Below, one piece after another: positions 63,266-64,000 of a stretch of DNA of 64,000 nt (the stretch's first letter is position 1; each line of letters opens with the position of its first letter). This DNA is from Aequorivita xiaoshiensis (GTDB lineage: Bacteria; Bacteroidota; Bacteroidia; Flavobacteriales; Flavobacteriaceae), in NCBI RefSeq assembly GCF_022008395.1, contig NZ_JAIRBB010000001.1:372001-436000 (forward strand), written 5' to 3'. The notes beneath the pieces were generated by a model. That model ran no database searches and was not told the origin of the DNA. It saw only the letters and a list, made by a program, of their open reading frames with translations. The position numbers and the translations under genes were made by a program.

Positions 63266-64000
63266 TCAAACATTCAATATATTTTTTAAAGCATCTAAAA
63301 CCTCATCTAAGTTTTCAACAGTACTCATATGGCCGCCTTCAATTATGATGGATAGAGTATCACAACTTTTGGCTAAAGCTACATTTTCATCGACAGGTAG
63401 CAACGAATCTTCTTTTGAAAGAATCATAAACTTTTCTTTGCTGAAATTTTTCAACACATCGCTTCGGTCGTTACGGTCGCGCATACCTTTTATTGCAGCT
63501 TTTATTCCGGCAAGCGGAAATGATTGTGCTTCCATTTTCAATTCTGCTATATCTGAAGCAATTTTATCGCGTGTAGTTTCCGAAAATAAATTGCTTATTG
63601 CCATACTTATAAAGGCATAAGCATTTTTCTCAATTACTTTTAAAGCACGATTTCGGTTAATTTTTCTTTCTTCGGAATCTGGAGCAGGCGATGAATTTAA
63701 AAGTACTAATTTTTCAACTTTTGAATGAAATTTTTCCACATAGGCTAATGCGACATATCCTCCCATAGAATGACCGATGAATGTCGCTGAAGTTATTTTT
63801 AAAGTTTTGAGAATTTCATCTACTACTTCAGCCATTAACTCCATAGAATGGATGTCTGAAACAACTTCACTTTTCCCGTGACCAGGAAAATCTAGTGTTA
63901 TTATAGTGAATTGTTTAGACAATTGTGGAACAAGATCTTTCCACATTGTTGAACTCTCCAGAAACCCGTGCAATAGAACAATTGCAGGACCACTTCCGAA
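63266..64000 (-). CDS. alpha/beta hydrolase (partial, runs off the window)
   Basis: The C-terminal ~245 residues of an alpha/beta hydrolase; the frame remains open through position 64000, so the start is outside. Oxyanion-hole segment LLHGFLESSTMW, nucleophile serine in FIGHSMGGYVALAY, acid in LSKEDSLLPVDE and catalytic histidine in IIEGGHMSTVENLDE are all present, so it should be active. The substrate is unknown. The internal TTG at 63973 is not the real start because the family's FGSGPAIVLLHG strand continues upstream. Confidence 0.92.
   Translation of the reverse strand, partial: FGSGPAIVLLHGFLESSTMWKDLVPQLSKQFTIITLDFPGHGKSEVVSDIHSMELMAEVVDEILKTLKITSATFIGHSMGGYVALAYVEKFHSKVEKLVLLNSSPAPDSEERKINRNRALKVIEKNAYAFISMAISNLFSETTRDKIASDIAELKMEAQSFPLAGIKAAIKGMRDRNDRSDVLKNFSKEKFMILSKEDSLLPVDENVALAKSCDTLSIIIEGGHMSTVENLDEVLDALKNILNV

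Noticed and set aside
1-64000. tRNA, rRNA, CRISPR array, transposase, integrase or phage genes
   Set aside because: None seen on either strand; the spacers contain no cloverleaf-like or regularly repeated arrays, and every long frame has a housekeeping or envelope assignment.

Overview
This AT-rich 64 kb window is chromosomal DNA from a member of the Bacteroidota, almost certainly a marine-type Flavobacteriaceae. The evidence is: TonB-dependent receptors with carboxypeptidase-regulatory N-termini, a PorP/SprF type IX secretion (T9SS) cluster with a gliding-motility-type C-terminal domain, DUF5689, DUF6268, DUF3078 and DUF2480 proteins, almost no Shine-Dalgarno sequences, and promoters of the Bacteroidota form (TTG, about 20 bp, TAnnTTTG). 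No rRNA, tRNA, CRISPR array, prophage or insertion sequence was seen.

Layout. 1-0.8 kb: two decayed genes (short-chain dehydrogenase, cation:proton antiporter). 1-3.1 kb: MscS channel and YeiH-type exporter. 3.2-7.0 kb: three-part proton-translocating transhydrogenase (pntAA-pntAB-pntB), a small unknown protein and a Gre/Rnk-like factor. 7.1-11.2 kb: glutamate dehydrogenase preceded by a very good sigma-54 promoter and twin palindromes, with a soluble histidine kinase and NtrC-type regulator just upstream. 11.4-17.1 kb: envelope and redox genes (SYLF protein, zinc ribbon, DUF6268, class V aminotransferase, DsbD). 17.5-24.9 kb: lipoprotein, ileS, a cysteine-poor DksA-like protein, lspA, DUF2752/CD225 pair, 5-formyl-THF cyclo-ligase, DUF4168. 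25.1-28.5 kb: two RimK ATP-grasp ligases with a retropepsin-like protein and an AstE/AspA-type metallohydrolase. 28.6-37.5 kb: uvrC, a patatin/beta-barrel fusion, tyrosine catabolism (hmgA, hppD), DUF3108 and an M23 peptidase. 37.6-46.9 kb: two related TonB receptors, the second with a DUF5689 lipoprotein and a divergent secreted endonuclease/phosphatase-family protein, then a GNAT gene with two in-frame stops. 46.9-51.7 kb: T9SS trio. 52.1-53.3 kb: hflX. 53.4-62.0 kb: a long SUF Fe-S operon (sufA-sufB-lipoprotein-sufC-sufD-sufS-META lipoprotein-sufE-sufT-like-DUF2480, perhaps DUF3078). 62.2-64 kb: thiL and a partial alpha/beta hydrolase.

The most notable system-level readings are: (i) kinase, NtrC-like regulator, twin upstream palindromes, sigma-54 promoter and gdh form a compact candidate nitrogen-control circuit; (ii) the RimK/retropepsin/AstE locus looks like a protein or peptide glutamylation 'writer and eraser' set; (iii) the TonB receptor, DUF5689 lipoprotein and exported phosphoesterase look like a scavenging system for a phosphate-containing polymer; (iv) exported lipoproteins are interleaved in the cytoplasmic SUF operon. 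All functions are assigned by reading motifs; no database search was run.
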